DNA of 64,000 nucleotides, taken from contig CM068831.1 in assembly GCA_028554795.2 (NCBI GenBank), forward strand, positions 67,617,982-67,681,981, written 5' to 3'. This document shows positions 12,648 through 26,304 of the stretch, one piece after another (positions within the stretch are counted from its first letter, which is position 1; every line of letters starts with the position of its first letter). Made by a program: the position numbers and the translations under genes. Origin of the DNA: Sinohyriopsis cumingii (Eukaryota > Mollusca > Bivalvia > Unionida > Unionidae). The notes beneath the pieces were generated by a model that saw nothing but the letters and a program-made list of their open reading frames with translations, made no database searches and was not told where the DNA came from.

Positions 12648-15600
12648 AATGAAAACAATATGCAAGACATCAGGACATGATTATAACAAGTTGACAATAC
12701 ATTACTAATGTAAGCGTTATTGAACAGAATAAGTACTGAGAGACACCAGAATCACAGAGCTATAGAAACAGATTCTCAAGAACAGAAGAAAGATTTTTAT
12801 AAGCTTAAGACGTGTTTAACAGAGATTCGGTACTCTATCTACTACTATCTAAGTCATTTAATCGACTTGACATTGAGACAGCTGATTCGCATAATGTTCA
12901 ATGATACGTATATATCCCATGGAATTCGGATAAAAAGAGGAAAATAGTATTGGAAAGCGACTAGCAGAAAATAAAATTAAAATATAAAAAAATTAAAAAT
13001 AACAACAAAAGGAAAAAGGTGTCTCTTTTAATGTTAACTTCAATAAAAGAATAAAAAGATGAAAGAAGATGAATGATTACAATACATTATTTAATGGCCT
13101 GGACAAACACCATCTTGGCAAGTACTACACTATATAAAGTTTCAGCAGCAAATTAAAAACGAAAAAATGTAGCCATAAATCTGATGAAGCTGAACGAATT
13201 AATGGCTAGATCTCTAGAAACAACATTCAGTCTATCCATTCATTTTTAGACTGGATTCATGTAGTCAAAATGAAAAAGGATGTCACATTTAAACAATTAA
13301 CAGCACACTAAAAGCCACCAAAGTAAAACACACATATGATTCGGTTATCTACGTTAATTATCGAATAATCAGTGACATAAGAGAGCGGCATTATTTTTTA
13401 TGACTTAATCTTTCGATGTAACTTACTTTTATGACATTTGTAACTGTTTCGACATATCCGACTAACAAGCAAGTCTGATTCAGCAAATCATCACATCAGG
13501 TTAACACTTTAATCATGGAAATAAGCGGAAATAGCTTCAAAGAGACGCCATCTGAGGTCAACTTTATTGTCTTTTATTCACAACTGCTGTCATTATTCCG
13601 GCGTTGTCCCTATTGCCACTGACCAGCAAATGGGGCCGAGACTCGCATACATCTCCCTTTACATACATGTACATAGGAGTACTTCCTGTGGGCCGAATAC
13701 AACACCTGGAATAGGCAGCCATACCTTGGAGACATGCCAACCAGACCAGTGTTCTCAGTAACCATTCTATTTGCAGGTGGAACTCTAACAGATTTCTTTC
13801 TTGTTTAAATACCTCATGTGCATCCCAGTGATATATCTTTCCACATCTATGTCCAGCTCAAGTAAAGTTTGCAGGGCGCATCAGGATATTTTTTGAAACG
13901 TTACAGATCGTTTAATTGCTGACTATTTATGTGACAGTGTATGCCACACTCCAAAGCTGGAGCCTATAGTGTGTTAGAGGTGAATTTGGGTCAAGTCTTG
14001 AACATTGAGCCAGTACAGGTAATCTAAGTGCTTGTTTACAAGATAAAAATAAAACTATTTATATGCCTGAATATTCTGATAGATCCTTCATTTCTGCTAC
14101 GTTGTATGTTTCATGCACTGGCTAGGATTCATGTTTATGTCACACAAGAAAATGCGGATATGTTTTCAAATATACTTTTGGAAATTGCATGCATCTGCTG
14201 TATATGCAAATAGTCTGAAATACATTTAAGAAATGTATTGGTCACACCATATCTAGATAAACAGAGGTAATATATGTTAATGTCAGCTAATTCGTTTTTG
14301 CCTAATGAAAGAAGCAAAGAAAAGAATAGTCATGGAGAAAATGGGACTTGCTAGATTGATTGACAATCGGCAGAACTATAAAGTGGAAGTGAAAGCTAAT
14401 ATCACATATAAGCATGTCCAGATAGAAATGAAACAGGGAGAACCTGACCGCCGCTCACTATTTTGATGTATGGCATGTTGCCATAGATGTGTCCATAGAA
14501 CAGTGTTTACTACACCAACTGATAATGGAAGAACCCTATTACTTTTACAGGGAAGAGACAAACAAAGAGCCCTACATCAAATCAGACAGAATAATATGTT
14601 TTAATATGTCTAATTCCATGTGTGAAAAAATAAACATGAGTTGATTGCCAGGGAACAAGAATTTTAGGATCTGAGTAACCAAATTTACAGCATTTCAAAA
14701 AACGTCAATGGGTGTTTCCAAAACTGATTTTAAAAATTTTTTATAAGTACTTGAACTTCGTTTAACTTATCAATAACATATCTGGGACAGATACATATTT
14801 TTCTATCGGAGGAGAGCGAGAATACTGGGTTGATTAATGCTGTGTACGTAAATGATGTAGCAGAGTCTGTGATTGAGATATTTGATTCGGAGCAATGTCT
14901 CTATTTTACGTTGATAAGAGTTAAGTATATTCAAAATGAAAACATCTCAGGTATTTTTTGTGCAAAAAAACCTACATAATATCTGGGGAAAATGCAGACT
15001 AACAAAAAGTAATGTTATGACTCTAAGAAACAGAGAAATCAAGCTAAACCAATTTAGTAAATTTCAACAAATAATGTATTTCTCTATAATACACAGGACA
15101 TTTGAAATAGAACTTAATGTTGTGAATTAAAATCCAAATAATTCTAACCTTTCTATCATAAATCCAAAAGTATAGAGTGCTTTGAATGAATTCCAGGTTT
15201 TTAATGTGCTTAAGGATCAATGGTGTTTAATGAGCTGATATGTCAGCAGTCTTGATGTATCACAATGATATAATCTAGAATATCTTTGAAAGAATTCACA
15301 ATGATCCAATATAATGATTTAGCCTAAAATGTCAGTAACCACTTAGCAATTCCAATGAATGATATAACTAAATAATTCCTCTTAAATTATATCTCATACA
15401 ACTAACAGTAATCTTAATAGACTGAAGATAAAATAGCAAAGACCAATTTGTTTACTTCAGAACCCTATATAAAAGTCTAACACGTAATAAGATGTCAAGG
15501 ATGATGATTATTTTCAATGGAAATTTCCATCAAATTCGTAATTATATTCAGGTCTATTCGAATAAGGTTAAGCAACTATCGAGACCAAATACAATTTCCA

Positions 15601-18600
15601 AGGAGAAAATCTGAATCTGAGTACTGAACTCAAATCTAACTAAACATTTTGTTTACAAATGAATATCATCTAAAAGTAAAATCTACAATACTGGACATGC
15701 GTTATCTATATAATGTGTTGCATAACAATATCAGCAGCGATATACAGTCATGGACAAAAATTAAATACACAGTATAGATATCCATAATATGAACCCATAT
15801 CTTACTTGCTAATCACAGTGTGCGTGTAAACCCCTTATTTCACGTGATCTTTGTTTCTCGGGTAATAGTGTATCTATTAAACCATAACAAGTGTGATCAC
15901 TATGAGTAGACCCATATAAAGGAAAAGGACCGTCCAGATTGTTAAATATAGTCAGCGACGAAACGTTCCTTTTTCAATCGTTCACTCAAGTAGTCAAGTG
16001 TTTTGTTTTTACCGATGTTTTCCATTTATTCTTTATTTCCTTCATGCCTAACTTATTTCTTCAGCATAACGATCAAATAACTTGAATATAAAGTTGTTTT
16101 TATTTTAAAATGCGAAATCTTTACTTATTGATTTTCCTTTAGTAATTGCTACTGAGGCTATATGCTTCATTCAAGAGGAACAAACTTTGGTTCTGCTCCT
16201 ATTATCACATGCTGGCTCAATACCTTCTCTTTTACTCTCAAATGACTCAAACAGAGTTCTCTTCCATAATGTGTTCATTTGTTTCTTTTAACGCTGTAAA
16301 TTTAGGGAATTGATCTTTGCCTAATGTCTTTTTAGAGTGAAAGTGTTCAATGATTTCATCGGTCAGAATGATGAAATCATAGCCAAAATTGTTTAAATTG
16401 TCAATTATAAAATTGACAAATATTGTGAACTGTCTTGCTTTATGGTCTTAATGACGACTCTTCTCCATCTATAGGGTATACTAATTATTCAGCACATCAT
16501 ACGGGAGCATAAATAGATCCATATAATGCAGTTAATTAATTTATATATTTCTTTGTTTTGTGTTATTCAGCTACAAAATTATCATTTAACACATGTTTCA
16601 GTTGAAATACATTATCTCGTCTACAAATTGCAAATATACATTTAATTAAACAAGTTAATATAATTTAGCTGGGATACTAGTAGCAAAAGATACAATGCAA
16701 AAATCATAGAGCTATTTCAAAATATTGTTATTTTCATTTTGCATAACACTCTTGTTTGCTTTTAACAACTAATGTTTTCAAATTCACCCGTTTTTACTTA
16801 TAATGTAATACTTTTTCCGTGTTGTATTCTATTTTGAGTATCTATTTTTCCTTTCTGTCGCCTTTGATTGCATTAAAGCTAGTACTTAATGCATACGTCT
16901 GTTAACCACTTGTGTCTTGAGTGAACCTTTATCTACTATAAACCTTCCTTACAAATCATTTAAATGTTTTTGACAACACGGGAGAATTTTGGGTTTAAAA
17001 AAGTCGGGTACAAAAAATGAGTTTTTAATCTGCATTTTCTAGATATTCCAGATTATTTGGTATCATTGTAGAGCTACATGTGTCTACCTTTCTATAATAC
17101 CACCCACTGTAGTGTATCGTTCTAATGTTGTTTATTTCGTCAATACTATCATGCACCACGCTGATTTCAAGACACAACATCCCAATCATTTGCACACGGC
17201 TTAGACTGCCTAGTTTATGTTTCGTGCTATTCTTTGAATCTAGCATCTTAAATCGTTTGGATTTCATCAATCCAGTCTAAAACGAATGGACAGTTTGCAT
17301 GTCAATTTCATATATCTTACCATGAATTAATTCACTTCTATTTCTTTAACTGTTCTATTTCTCTTCTAAGTCTCTTCTTCTGCTGCCTGGGAACTGTGCT
17401 GTTGTCGGTGTTTGCTACGATATTGATTGTTCCAGGCCAGTAATGTATATGCTGAAATCATTCATCTTTTCCCATAACTTGATTCTTTTGTTCAAGTTGA
17501 GATTAAAAGGGTCAGAATTTTCCGACATTTTGGAACCTTTTTTTAAAAAATTGTTCTTCCACAGGAACATATCTTTTTGTTAATCTTCGATTCCAAGGGT
17601 TATATATCATCGAAGGTAAAACGAATCTTCTGATGATTGTCTTGTCTATCCAATGACTTGTAAAGTAGTAGATACAGTTCTGAATTTCTATCTAGACACA
17701 TCAACAGCTTTAAAATTTGTTCTGCTCTGGTGGATCTCTTTCTACAACCATGGAATTTTGGAGGCTTCTCTTGTCATTCTATTAAATAATGATTATTAGT
17801 AATCTATGGTCCACTTGTTCCCTTCATCTCTTGATGTCTTTTAAATCGTTCACTCTAAACTTGCAGTAAGTGCAGTAATGAAGTAGTAAATTCAAGGGCA
17901 TGGTCTTTTGGGCGGTGTTTGTTATTGCAGTTGAAATTCAAGTAATCATGTTGTAAGGTAAAGGACGAACTGATTTATTTCTTTATTTTACCCTAAGAAA
18001 TACGGAATGTGGTTCTGTTTTAAGGTATATTAAATTGTGGTGACTTTGCTTTGTTTATGATACAGTAGTGAGGAAGGTAGTCAGCTATTATTTGTGCGGC
18101 TTTACTGGGTAGGATGTGGCTGGATTGGGCTATTTTTAAAATATATAAATTGACTCATTTGGGTAATGTCTAGAAGAATTAAGCAAATAGAAAAAATAAC
18201 CGGCCTGTGTTTTCATTGTATCATTTATGATTCTAATAATTAAGTTGCTCCATGTTTATTTCTAGCACGGTGATCATCGTAGTTCCTTTAGATTTACAAA
18301 ATTTATACCACTCAAACAATTGCTTCCAAATAAGTTTTATAATCTAGATAGCAGAAATAAAATAATCATTTGCACACTAGTTTCCTCCAGAATCAACTGT
18401 AATTAAATCCTACGTAAATTTATACACTACAGTTATGCCTACAGTGACGAAACTATTTATTTCAGCAACATTATTGTCACTTTGTCCTACGTTTGATAAT
18501 AGAACATCTTTGAACATGTAACTTATTTGATTACCTTACATAAAATTTCCATGACAACAGGACCTGTAACGAGAACTCTCCATGAAATAGATGTAGATCA

Positions 18601-20009
18601 ACGTTATATTCCTTAAAAAGACACACGAACACGACCGAAGTGGCCTTAGTGTTAACTATTATTTCCACACTCACACCATCAACAAAAAATTAAAAGGCAC
18701 GTCCCATGCACTTGTGATATTTTTCTCTGAGCGAGGTAATTTAAACCAACGAGGTTCCCAAGAGTTCACAATTTCTGCATAGGCAGATGATAAAATCTGA
18801 ATAACAGAGCGAAACATACTTTTTTATTTTGCGTGTGCAAAAGAGCACATAGCCAATATAATACATGAGTCATGCACAATGCACTGTTGCATAAATGCCT
18901 GAATATATCAATCAATAATGGCTATACAAATGTGCGCATAAATCCTCGGAGATGGACAGACAGACAGAAATAGAACTCTACATCGAGAAAAGATAATCTA
19001 AGTTGGAATGCATTATCAGCATATTTACCTAGGTGTTTTAGAGTTCTTAAATCTTCATTTTTGTGTAATTGAAGTAATTGGTACATACCTGGTTTCTGCC
19101 AGTAATAAGGATCAAAATAAATTAAAATGAAATATGTATTTTAGTCTCTGGTTACAAAACAATAAAAGGCAAGATATATGGACTGAATTAGGATATTACC
19201 AGATCTCCAAGACCGTGAAGTCAATAAAATAGTTCTCACAGTGGAAACCCAGTTATTACAATTCTTTCTTTTAAAATCTGTAAGCATTAATTGTTATATT
19301 TTTTAACAATTTAATTATTTGTGTTTAGCACTCTGAACCAATGCTTAATGATACGCACATATATATTTAATTAAAGAGTATGGGGGCCAAACTATCCATT
19401 TTCAAGCATATTCTTGGCAGGATGTATAACATCTAGTATCTACATGCATTATGTTCTATGTACCCGTCATATGCTATCTGTTTTCTAAACCACCAAATAT
19501 CACAGCCATAAGACAATATTGGAGATGCGAATTAATCAAATAAATAAACCATTATATTTACCAGACATTCTAGAATGTTAGTATTATTCAGAGTTAATGT
19601 GGCGCACACCTCTGCTCATGCAAAGTCTGACTGTATGCCCTGAAGTCGGAGAGGCATTGATCATTAATCAAAATGCAATAACAAAACCAGTGGCTTCAAG
19701 TTAGTGATCATTTACTGTGATAGTACTGTTGAAGTGTCACATATACAAAAACCACTCACTTCGTATCGATCAAATTAGTTGCTACAGCTCTGTAAACTAA
19801 ATCGACTTAAAAATAATGTAATGATCTCATTTCCTTTACATTTTGAACAGTAACTTTGTATTGGGGACTTTTATTTATCGCTAATCACCTACCGTTGCTT
19901 AATTGTCAAACAACCACATAGATACTGTTCGTGTCAGCAATGTATTCCATATCAGAGTGAGCTATATATAAAATTATATTATTCTTGCTGTACAAGCAAT
20001 AGCTAATTT
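12648..20009. other. Gene-poor first part of U1
   Basis: Over 7 kb with no conserved open frame. Sequence matches U2 29690-36390 along its length except that 15430-16135 is absent from U2. Short open frames, for example 13567-13761 and 17025-17270, change length or frame between U1 and U2, which argues against coding. I see no RNA gene. Confidence 0.55.
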
Positions 20010-21220
20010 TATGTAACCAGTGAAATATGTAGAAAGTCTTTTATGCAGTCAGCTATGGGATCCTATGACAAATTTCGGTTGCCCATATAAATTCATCGTT
20101 ATAGTTCGGTAATTCCATCATGGCATGCACGCTCATGTCATAGACGAGGAATATTCTCAATCATTCCATGTCACCAATGGAGTCAAGCAAGGTTGTGTGT
20201 TGGCCCCAATCCTCCTGAGTATGATGTTCTCTGCTATGCTTACTTACGCTTCCCGTGACCATGACACTGGGATTGTATCCGATACCACACTGATGGCAAG
20301 ATCTTGAATCAATGGAGAGTGCAAGCGAAGACTAAGACATAAAATTACTGTTCGTGGTCAACTATTTGCCGACGACTGTTACCTGAATGCCCGATCTGAG
20401 TCTTTGGATAGTTTGTTGTCAGCTTGTAATTATTGCAATTATTATATTGTTTGGTTTGTGCTGTGAATGATGCAGACGTAAACTAATAAGGGATGGTGGT
20501 GGTTTTATGTTACAGTCCTAATCAATGATAAAACCAACACCAGAATTACTAAAGCAAGTGTGGGCCTTTGGAGACTACGAGCAAACGTGTGGGAGAGAAT
20601 TCTACAAATAAGTTCAAGGTCTACAAAGCCGCTGTGTTACCAATCCTGTTATATGTTTGCAAAAACGCTATGTTAAGAAGCTTAATCATTTTCACATTGG
20701 CTGCTGAGGAAACTGATTAGGATAAGATGTCAGAACATGGTTTCAGACACTGAGCTTCTCACAAGGGCAAACATTCCAAGTATTCACATTCTGCTGATGA
20801 CATCATAGTAAAGACTGGCAGGACCCATCGCCAGTATGTTAGGATGTCAGAAGAGCGACTACTTAAGAAGCATTTCTACGTTGAGCTGAAGGAGAGGAAG
20901 TGATCTCAGGGTTGTCAAAAGAAACGCTTCATAGATGCCGTCAAGACACCCTTGAAGCACTTCATCTCTGACCAATAGCCTTGGGATGATCTCGCACAGG
21001 ATCCCTCCCCTGGCGCAGTTTCATCCTTATTGGTGCTAAGGACTTTGAACAGATGACAATCGAAGAGGCATGAAAGAAGCTCGAGCAAGGTAAATCTCAG
21101 AACTGCTGCACGTCCTGCATTGAACAATCTATCCCAACATGCACATGCTTCCAAGTATGACACAGTCTGTAAATAGCACACATTGACCTGATCTCACGTA
21201 TTCACAGACTTCTAACCAGT
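20010..21220 (+). pseudogene. Non-LTR retrotransposon reverse transcriptase relic (U1)
   Basis: Best kept of the three relics. The open stretch at 20125-20307 encodes the RT core 'VTNGVKQGCVLAPILLSMMF'. The FADD box follows as 'LFADDCYLNARSESLDSLL' near 20365-20410. C-terminal motifs then appear in shifting frames: 'KRSQGGQKKR'-like near 20900, and a 'LKHF' plus 'DLAQDP'-like region near 20955-21000. There is no endonuclease domain, hence 5' truncated. Several stops and frameshifts make it non-functional. Confidence 0.82.
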
Positions 21221-23172
21221 TACTGATATCTTAGTCATCTTCGAACTCAGAGGATGCACAAGTTCACTTATAAAAAGGAAATGTATAACTTACCACTGCA
21301 CATGAAAACTGCAAAAAGCATAAGTGACTCGTTATTGCTACCTTATAAGTAATAATTGGCCTCGCAACCAATTGTAAAAGCAACCAGAATTCAAAGCAAT
21401 AAGGTTAATTGTTTTCTTTCACTATATTCAGCAAGAGGTACTCTTGGGATAATACGGGAATTTTCCATTCAGTAATACACTTTGATACAAATTAATTTTG
21501 ATCAAGGTTTGTCTTGGCATAAAGGTACTTGAAGGCTAGTTCTATCACACAATCGTAACTTAATACATGTTGTTCAAACTGTGGACGGCATCAAATCGTC
21601 ACTGTATCGTGCATTTAAAAAATGTGTTCATTCTTTATTTGTAGCTTCTTCTTGGAATCTTTTCTTTTTTGTTCCTCCTTAAATTTCAGAATAAGCCATA
21701 GATTTTGATGTCTAACAAATCAACATTCCTGCAATAAAAAGAAAGGCTTTTAAGGGAAGGTATGCAATCCATAAGCCCTCAGCAAGACAAGAAGTGAACA
21801 CTTAAGATATTGTAAAAGATTTCCTTAAACGGACAAAGTAACATAATATTATTGTGACGTTCTAGAATCCGTGTTAATTTAGATCATTAAATTAATGCTG
21901 GATTATGCTGGATGGTAATTGATATCCATGACAATGCAATGAACACTGAAAATAACTGGATGAACCAGGCAAGTCAAAATGTGTTACAAATTTTAATAGC
22001 AAACACTTCCCATATGGTTTGGGTTATAATAGGTACGTATAGGCTGTAGGTGATGACAACGTTGTCCTATTTTACCTATTACTGTAAATGTATTATTTAC
22101 CATCTGAAAATATCATAAAGACAATTTAATGCAGAAATGGAATCCAACCTTAATCAAATCACATAAAGCATCCCACTACAGTTGCATTACACGTACCCAT
22201 TGAGTAACCAACGCATCTATTACTGGCTTTAGAGTGGTGTATATATCGAGCTGTGTGTGCGTGTGAGTGTGAAACAGAAGGCAAATATTATGTTTCACAA
22301 TGCCCATTTTATTCAGATCGTGAAAACAGATTCTCCACAGGGATTTTCTCAAACGAATTCAGGCGTTATATCTCAACTTGCACCGTATGGCATTTCAGCA
22401 TCCCAGAGAAGAGCTTCAATGGAAATATCATTCACTAATTAGTACTTTTCACACCATATTTCTTTCACCCGTATGAGATATATAATTGATATTTTTCCAA
22501 TGTCGTCTTGAAAACTGTTTCTACTATGGATTCTTCACATTTTCGCTTTTTCATTTCACTGTTACATTTGTGATTGTTGAACCATTGTTATGTAGGTGTC
22601 TGTTTACGCTCCACATTTCCAAATATCCCTTTTCATGGACATTGCAATAGATAGCATCTGCAGCAGAAGGTATATAATCGAAATAATAGCAGCCGGTATC
22701 TTTGTCATTCATAACTTATTTTCACTTCTAGTGAATGGATAGCAAAATGACCATTATTATTCTTTGGTTTTAAATGATTGCAATACCTCAATCACAATGC
22801 ATGTCAAAAATGATGTATACGAGATAAAACTATAAAAGTGTTCACCAGCAGCAGAAGGAGCTTTTCACTATTCACGTTTCGTTTTGATTATATTATTAGC
22901 CCAAAGTTGATGATATTACGTGTCCAAATAAGACAGAAAAGAATGAGGCGACAGGATGTATTTCAAAACCTAGTTAATATTTTTTTTCTCCATTACTTAT
23001 CTTATAACACTAAAAAGCTGCCGCTTGTGAAATTCACAGTCTCTCTCCAAGTTCCATATTTCACTTATGTATCTAATAAATATGGACAGCCCTCTTAAAC
23101 ATTTCCACATCCAGCTATACGCTAGAAAATCCTTAACTGAGAATGTTTTGTTCAGTGTTCATTACCGTGACA
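21221..23172. other. Non-coding DNA upstream of the U1 FReD gene
   Basis: No confident gene. At 22253-22438 an open frame encodes a Cys-rich stretch (CECETEGKYYVSQCPFYSDR). It resembles the 'HCPLY' zinc-like motif at the C-terminus of some LINE ORFs and recurs in U2 (38198-38383) and twice in U0, so it may be a second LINE remnant. The open frame 22838-23098 is broken differently in U2. Confidence 0.4.
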
Positions 23173-23931
23173 ATGGTTCGCTTATTCTTCGCTTTCCTGA
23201 CCTTCTCTAAATTGCTTACAAGCGGACATCCTCAAATTAATTGTGGAAACGTCACTTCATCTATATGCCAAAATGTCTCTTTTGGAAAACCAATTGACTG
23301 CCAGGACATTTACCAAATGGGTTTTACAAAGACTGGAAGCTACATTATTTATCCCAAAGGACATACTAATGGTATCTACGTTCGATGTGACATGCGTACA
23401 GCCGGTGGAAGATGGACTGTCATTCAGAGAAGAATCAGTGGAGATGTTGATTTCTTTCGTGAGTGGATTGATTATAAAGAGGGTTTCGGTGATCCAAATG
23501 GAAACATGTGGCTCGGAAATGACAATATACATGATCTCACGGCTCAGTCCGATTACCAACTGCATATAAACTTGGCTGTTTCAAATACAAATACCAGCTT
23601 TGCCATGTATGATACTTTCTCGGTTGGAGACGAAAGTAGTGGATATCTGCTCTTCGTAAAAGGCTACAGTGGAACAGCAGGCGACTCTTTCTCTTATCAT
23701 TCTGATATGAAATTTAGCACCAAGGATTGGGACAACGACAAAACCAATTCAACAAATTGTGCCAGTAGCTGCAAAGGCGGTTGGTGGTATCATAGTTGCC
23801 GTCTTTCAAACTTAAATGGAATCTACGGATCCACCAATTCTGGAGAAGGAATAAATTGGTATGCATATGCCGGATATCATACATCCATGATATATGCAGA
23901 CATGAAAATAAGGAGAAAAATTTCAAAGTAA
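23173..23931 (+). CDS. Secreted fibrinogen-related (FReD) protein, copy 1
   Basis: Intact single-exon gene of 252 aa. I chose the Met at 23173 because it has a strong context (acaATGG) and is the start shared with the U2 paralogue. The upstream in-frame ATG at 23143 is lost in U2. Residues 1-17 form a signal peptide, then a 25-residue linker and one fibrinogen C-terminal domain from about 41 to the end. Key features are C43/C72 and C196/C209 (the two usual FReD disulfides), a DWDND calcium-site motif (185-189), NCA at 195-197, GWWY at 203-206 and NLNGIYG at 213-219. No coiled coil or Ig domain is present. FReD proteins of this size are secreted lectins in invertebrates, binding acetylated sugars in immunity or development; which role applies here is inference. 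An extra Cys (C200) gives seven cysteines in total. Confidence 0.95.
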   Translation: MVRLFFAFLTFSKLLTSGHPQINCGNVTSSICQNVSFGKPIDCQDIYQMGFTKTGSYIIYPKGHTNGIYVRCDMRTAGGRWTVIQRRISGDVDFFREWIDYKEGFGDPNGNMWLGNDNIHDLTAQSDYQLHINLAVSNTNTSFAMYDTFSVGDESSGYLLFVKGYSGTAGDSFSYHSDMKFSTKDWDNDKTNSTNCASSCKGGWWYHSCRLSNLNGIYGSTNSGEGINWYAYAGYHTSMIYADMKIRRKISK

Positions 23932-23962
23932 GAGTGATACAAAAGTATTAAGATATCACGGG

Positions 23963-23968
23963 AATAAA
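23963..23968 (+). terminator. Polyadenylation signal of FReD copy 1
   Basis: Canonical AATAAA 32 bases after the stop codon, conserved in U2 at 40291. Confidence 0.7.
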
Positions 23969-24392
23969 ATAATATTTGTAGAAATAGGATACTGCAGCTT
24001 GAAGTATGTCCATGTACATTCATGTTATTTGCAACTTTCGAAATACACCGCTTTAGTCATATGAATATTCCTTCTTCATAAACGGACGCAGGTATAATTA
24101 ATTCCTAGAACCATTTAAATTTGCTGTCCCTATTGCATTTGCAAAGGATACAGTTGTAATACATTTGGTTTGTCTGAATGGAGATAGTTTAAAATTAATA
24201 AGTATATTGTATTGAAAGTATGATTCTACATTTTTATTTTGTATGTTTCGTTTCAAAATGTTGATGCCATTTGCAATAAACATAACATGCGCTACATATA
24301 CGATTGCAAATAACATCTTAGTTCCCTCCACTCCCATACCGACCTAACGGATTTATCAAATGTTATATAAATGTTTTGCATCTGAATCAGAA

Positions 24393-24399
<7 letters not shown>

Positions 24400-24482
<83 letters not shown>
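24400..24482. repeat. (TA)n microsatellite
   Basis: About 83 bases of pure TA. The matching site in U2 (40825-40833) has only a handful of units, so it expanded in U1 or shrank in U2. Confidence 0.95.
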
Positions 24483-24486
<4 letters not shown>

Positions 24487-25250
24487 GATTTCAACAAGCA
24501 TCTTGATTGACATCTCAGTTAACAATATTGTTAGGTATTGTAAAAAGTGGCAATATATTACATTTTAAGGAATGATAAAATATAATATTCATCCGTATGT
24601 AGTGCTGCATAACTGTGGTTTTCAAACATAGTTTCGTACAAACAAACATGAGCAGCTTACGTTCTTTTGTTGGGGAATAGTTGCTGTTTTTACACTCCTG
24701 AGAGTTTTTAAAGGAAAATTAAGAGGACTTAGGTGACAATTCTTTCCCCTGCCAGTCAAACCTTTGGGTTGATGTCTTTGATTCATTCAGAGTCGGTGAC
24801 CTTAAAGTGTGACGTCACAGAAAGTTACTATATTAGGTAAAATCAGACCCAAATGACTCTTTGGCATACTCAAGTGCATTGCTAACTAGGAAAATCCACG
24901 AAGAATACACAATATACAAAAAATTCCATTTTCATCATTTTTCCGAAAACAAATCCACTGCTTTAAAATTATGAAAGAAGGCAAATAAAATTAAACCGTA
25001 CACAAAATCTGAAGAGTATAAAATCCAGAAATAATGTTAAGTACCGGAACATTTACAACGATACTAAAATGCAGTCCAGTATACAACATTGATCGTCTTT
25101 CTCAGTTGATCAAGAAGTTCAAAGTTATAAGTTTCACACAAGAAAAATATGTTAATATACCTTGCGCAGATTCCGTATTTAAATCTCCGAAATTCCTGAA
25201 GTTTCATGAGCTTTAATATCACTGGGTTGGCTCTTGCAAACTTTCACACT

Positions 25251-25495
25251 TGCTATATAAACATTTTGTTGCAATGACACAGTAATCGTATTTGTTGTTG
25301 TTTTATCTTCTGTAGCAAACAAGTGTTCTTGCATGGCGATTGACCCAAATCATGTAGAACGCCCCAACTGCTTTCACGGTAGCCATATAAACCTTTGTTG
25401 CATTAACACAGTAATCGTATTCGTTGCTGTTTTATTTTCGGTTGAAAAGAAATGTTATTACATAGTAATTTATCCAATATCATGTAGAACAAACC
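25251..25495. repeat. 130 bp tandem duplication (U1)
   Basis: Two units, starting at 25251 (tgctatataaac) and 25381 (agccatataaac), each continuing through 'acacagtaatcgtatt' to 'atcatgtagaac'. The same pair is in U2 at 41592 and 41722, so the local duplication predates the unit duplication. Confidence 0.8.
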
Positions 25496-25856
25496 AGTCG
25501 TGAATGGATCCGGAATAATTATTGCATTTCAACTGAATTCACGAGATTTTTACTTGTTTTCCTAAATGTGTCGCCAGGCACAGTGATATATGACGCATCA
25601 TCGGCACCTACTGATCACACTGAGAATCGATTTCAGGGTTATTGTCAACTGGCATTAACCTATATTTGATCCTCTTGTTAATCAATGATTGTACTCTATA
25701 CCACAATTAGCCCTCTAAGTGGTTAGTATATACGTTATCAGCCCGAGAACGATATTCTCGATCAAAGTCATTGTTGTAAGAGTGCGAATTTTCACAAAAA
25801 CATAGTTCGCTTGTCAGGACCTGTCTCGCCTAAAGAGGTTCTAATATTTGCTACCG

Positions 25857-25875
25857 ATAGAACTTCTATCTATTG
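25857..25875. other. Empty Maverick target site in U1
   Basis: 'atctattgaagatacaag' runs through here uninterrupted. In U2 the same sequence is split by 42207-59245, with TCTATT (or CTATT) present on both sides. This is the pre-insertion allele preserved in a paralogue. Confidence 0.93.
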
Positions 25876-26304
25876 AAGATACAAGTAAAGAAAAACTAAT
25901 TTTGAACTTCCATAGGAAACAAAAATATCTAAAACATATTTGCTGCATCGGGGTTTTCAGATTCAAACAAAGCGAACAGACATGTATAAGTATTGATTTC
26001 ACAAGGAACGATATTTTAAGAGAATATGTTACATTGGCAATTACTCAGGATATTTGGCTTGGATCGGTGTTTCATACATGTATATGCATTCCAACTGGAA
26101 GTCACGTTATAATCCTTCATACCCTAAGTTCAATTTGGTATTATTATTTTTTTATTAAGTAGGCGTAAAGTATCACTGGAGACCTGTAATAAAAGTCTAT
26201 ATTATAAACAAAATGCTTTATTACGAAATTTTGTTCTAGATCAGTAATCGATCTGTAGGAGGAGGAATATAGTTCTGAGAATCAAGGCCCTTCTTATAAT
26301 ATAT

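Larger units (their letters stand above)
24000..26304. other. Non-coding DNA downstream of FReD copy 1
   Basis: Contains the TA microsatellite, a CRE-like 'tgacgtcaca' near 24811, a 130 bp tandem duplication (25251-25495), and the unoccupied Maverick target site (25857-25875). Open frames 25034-25216 and 25848-26162 have no recognisable product. Confidence 0.5.

Noticed and set aside
15746-15775. Tc1/mariner-like end ('tacagtcatggacaaaaatt')
   Set aside because: No matching inverted end or transposase fragment found within the nearby unit-specific block.
17025-17270. Possible conserved gene (also 33303-33584)
   Set aside because: Frame ends differ, composition is ordinary, and the similarity is explained by unit duplication; no family recognised.
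23243-23926. Overlapping open frames on both strands across the FReD gene (and 39571-39897)
   Set aside because: Shadows of the FReD coding frame; their conservation follows that of the real gene.
24292-24525. Open frame with a long Tyr-Ile repeat
   Set aside because: Product of the TA microsatellite.
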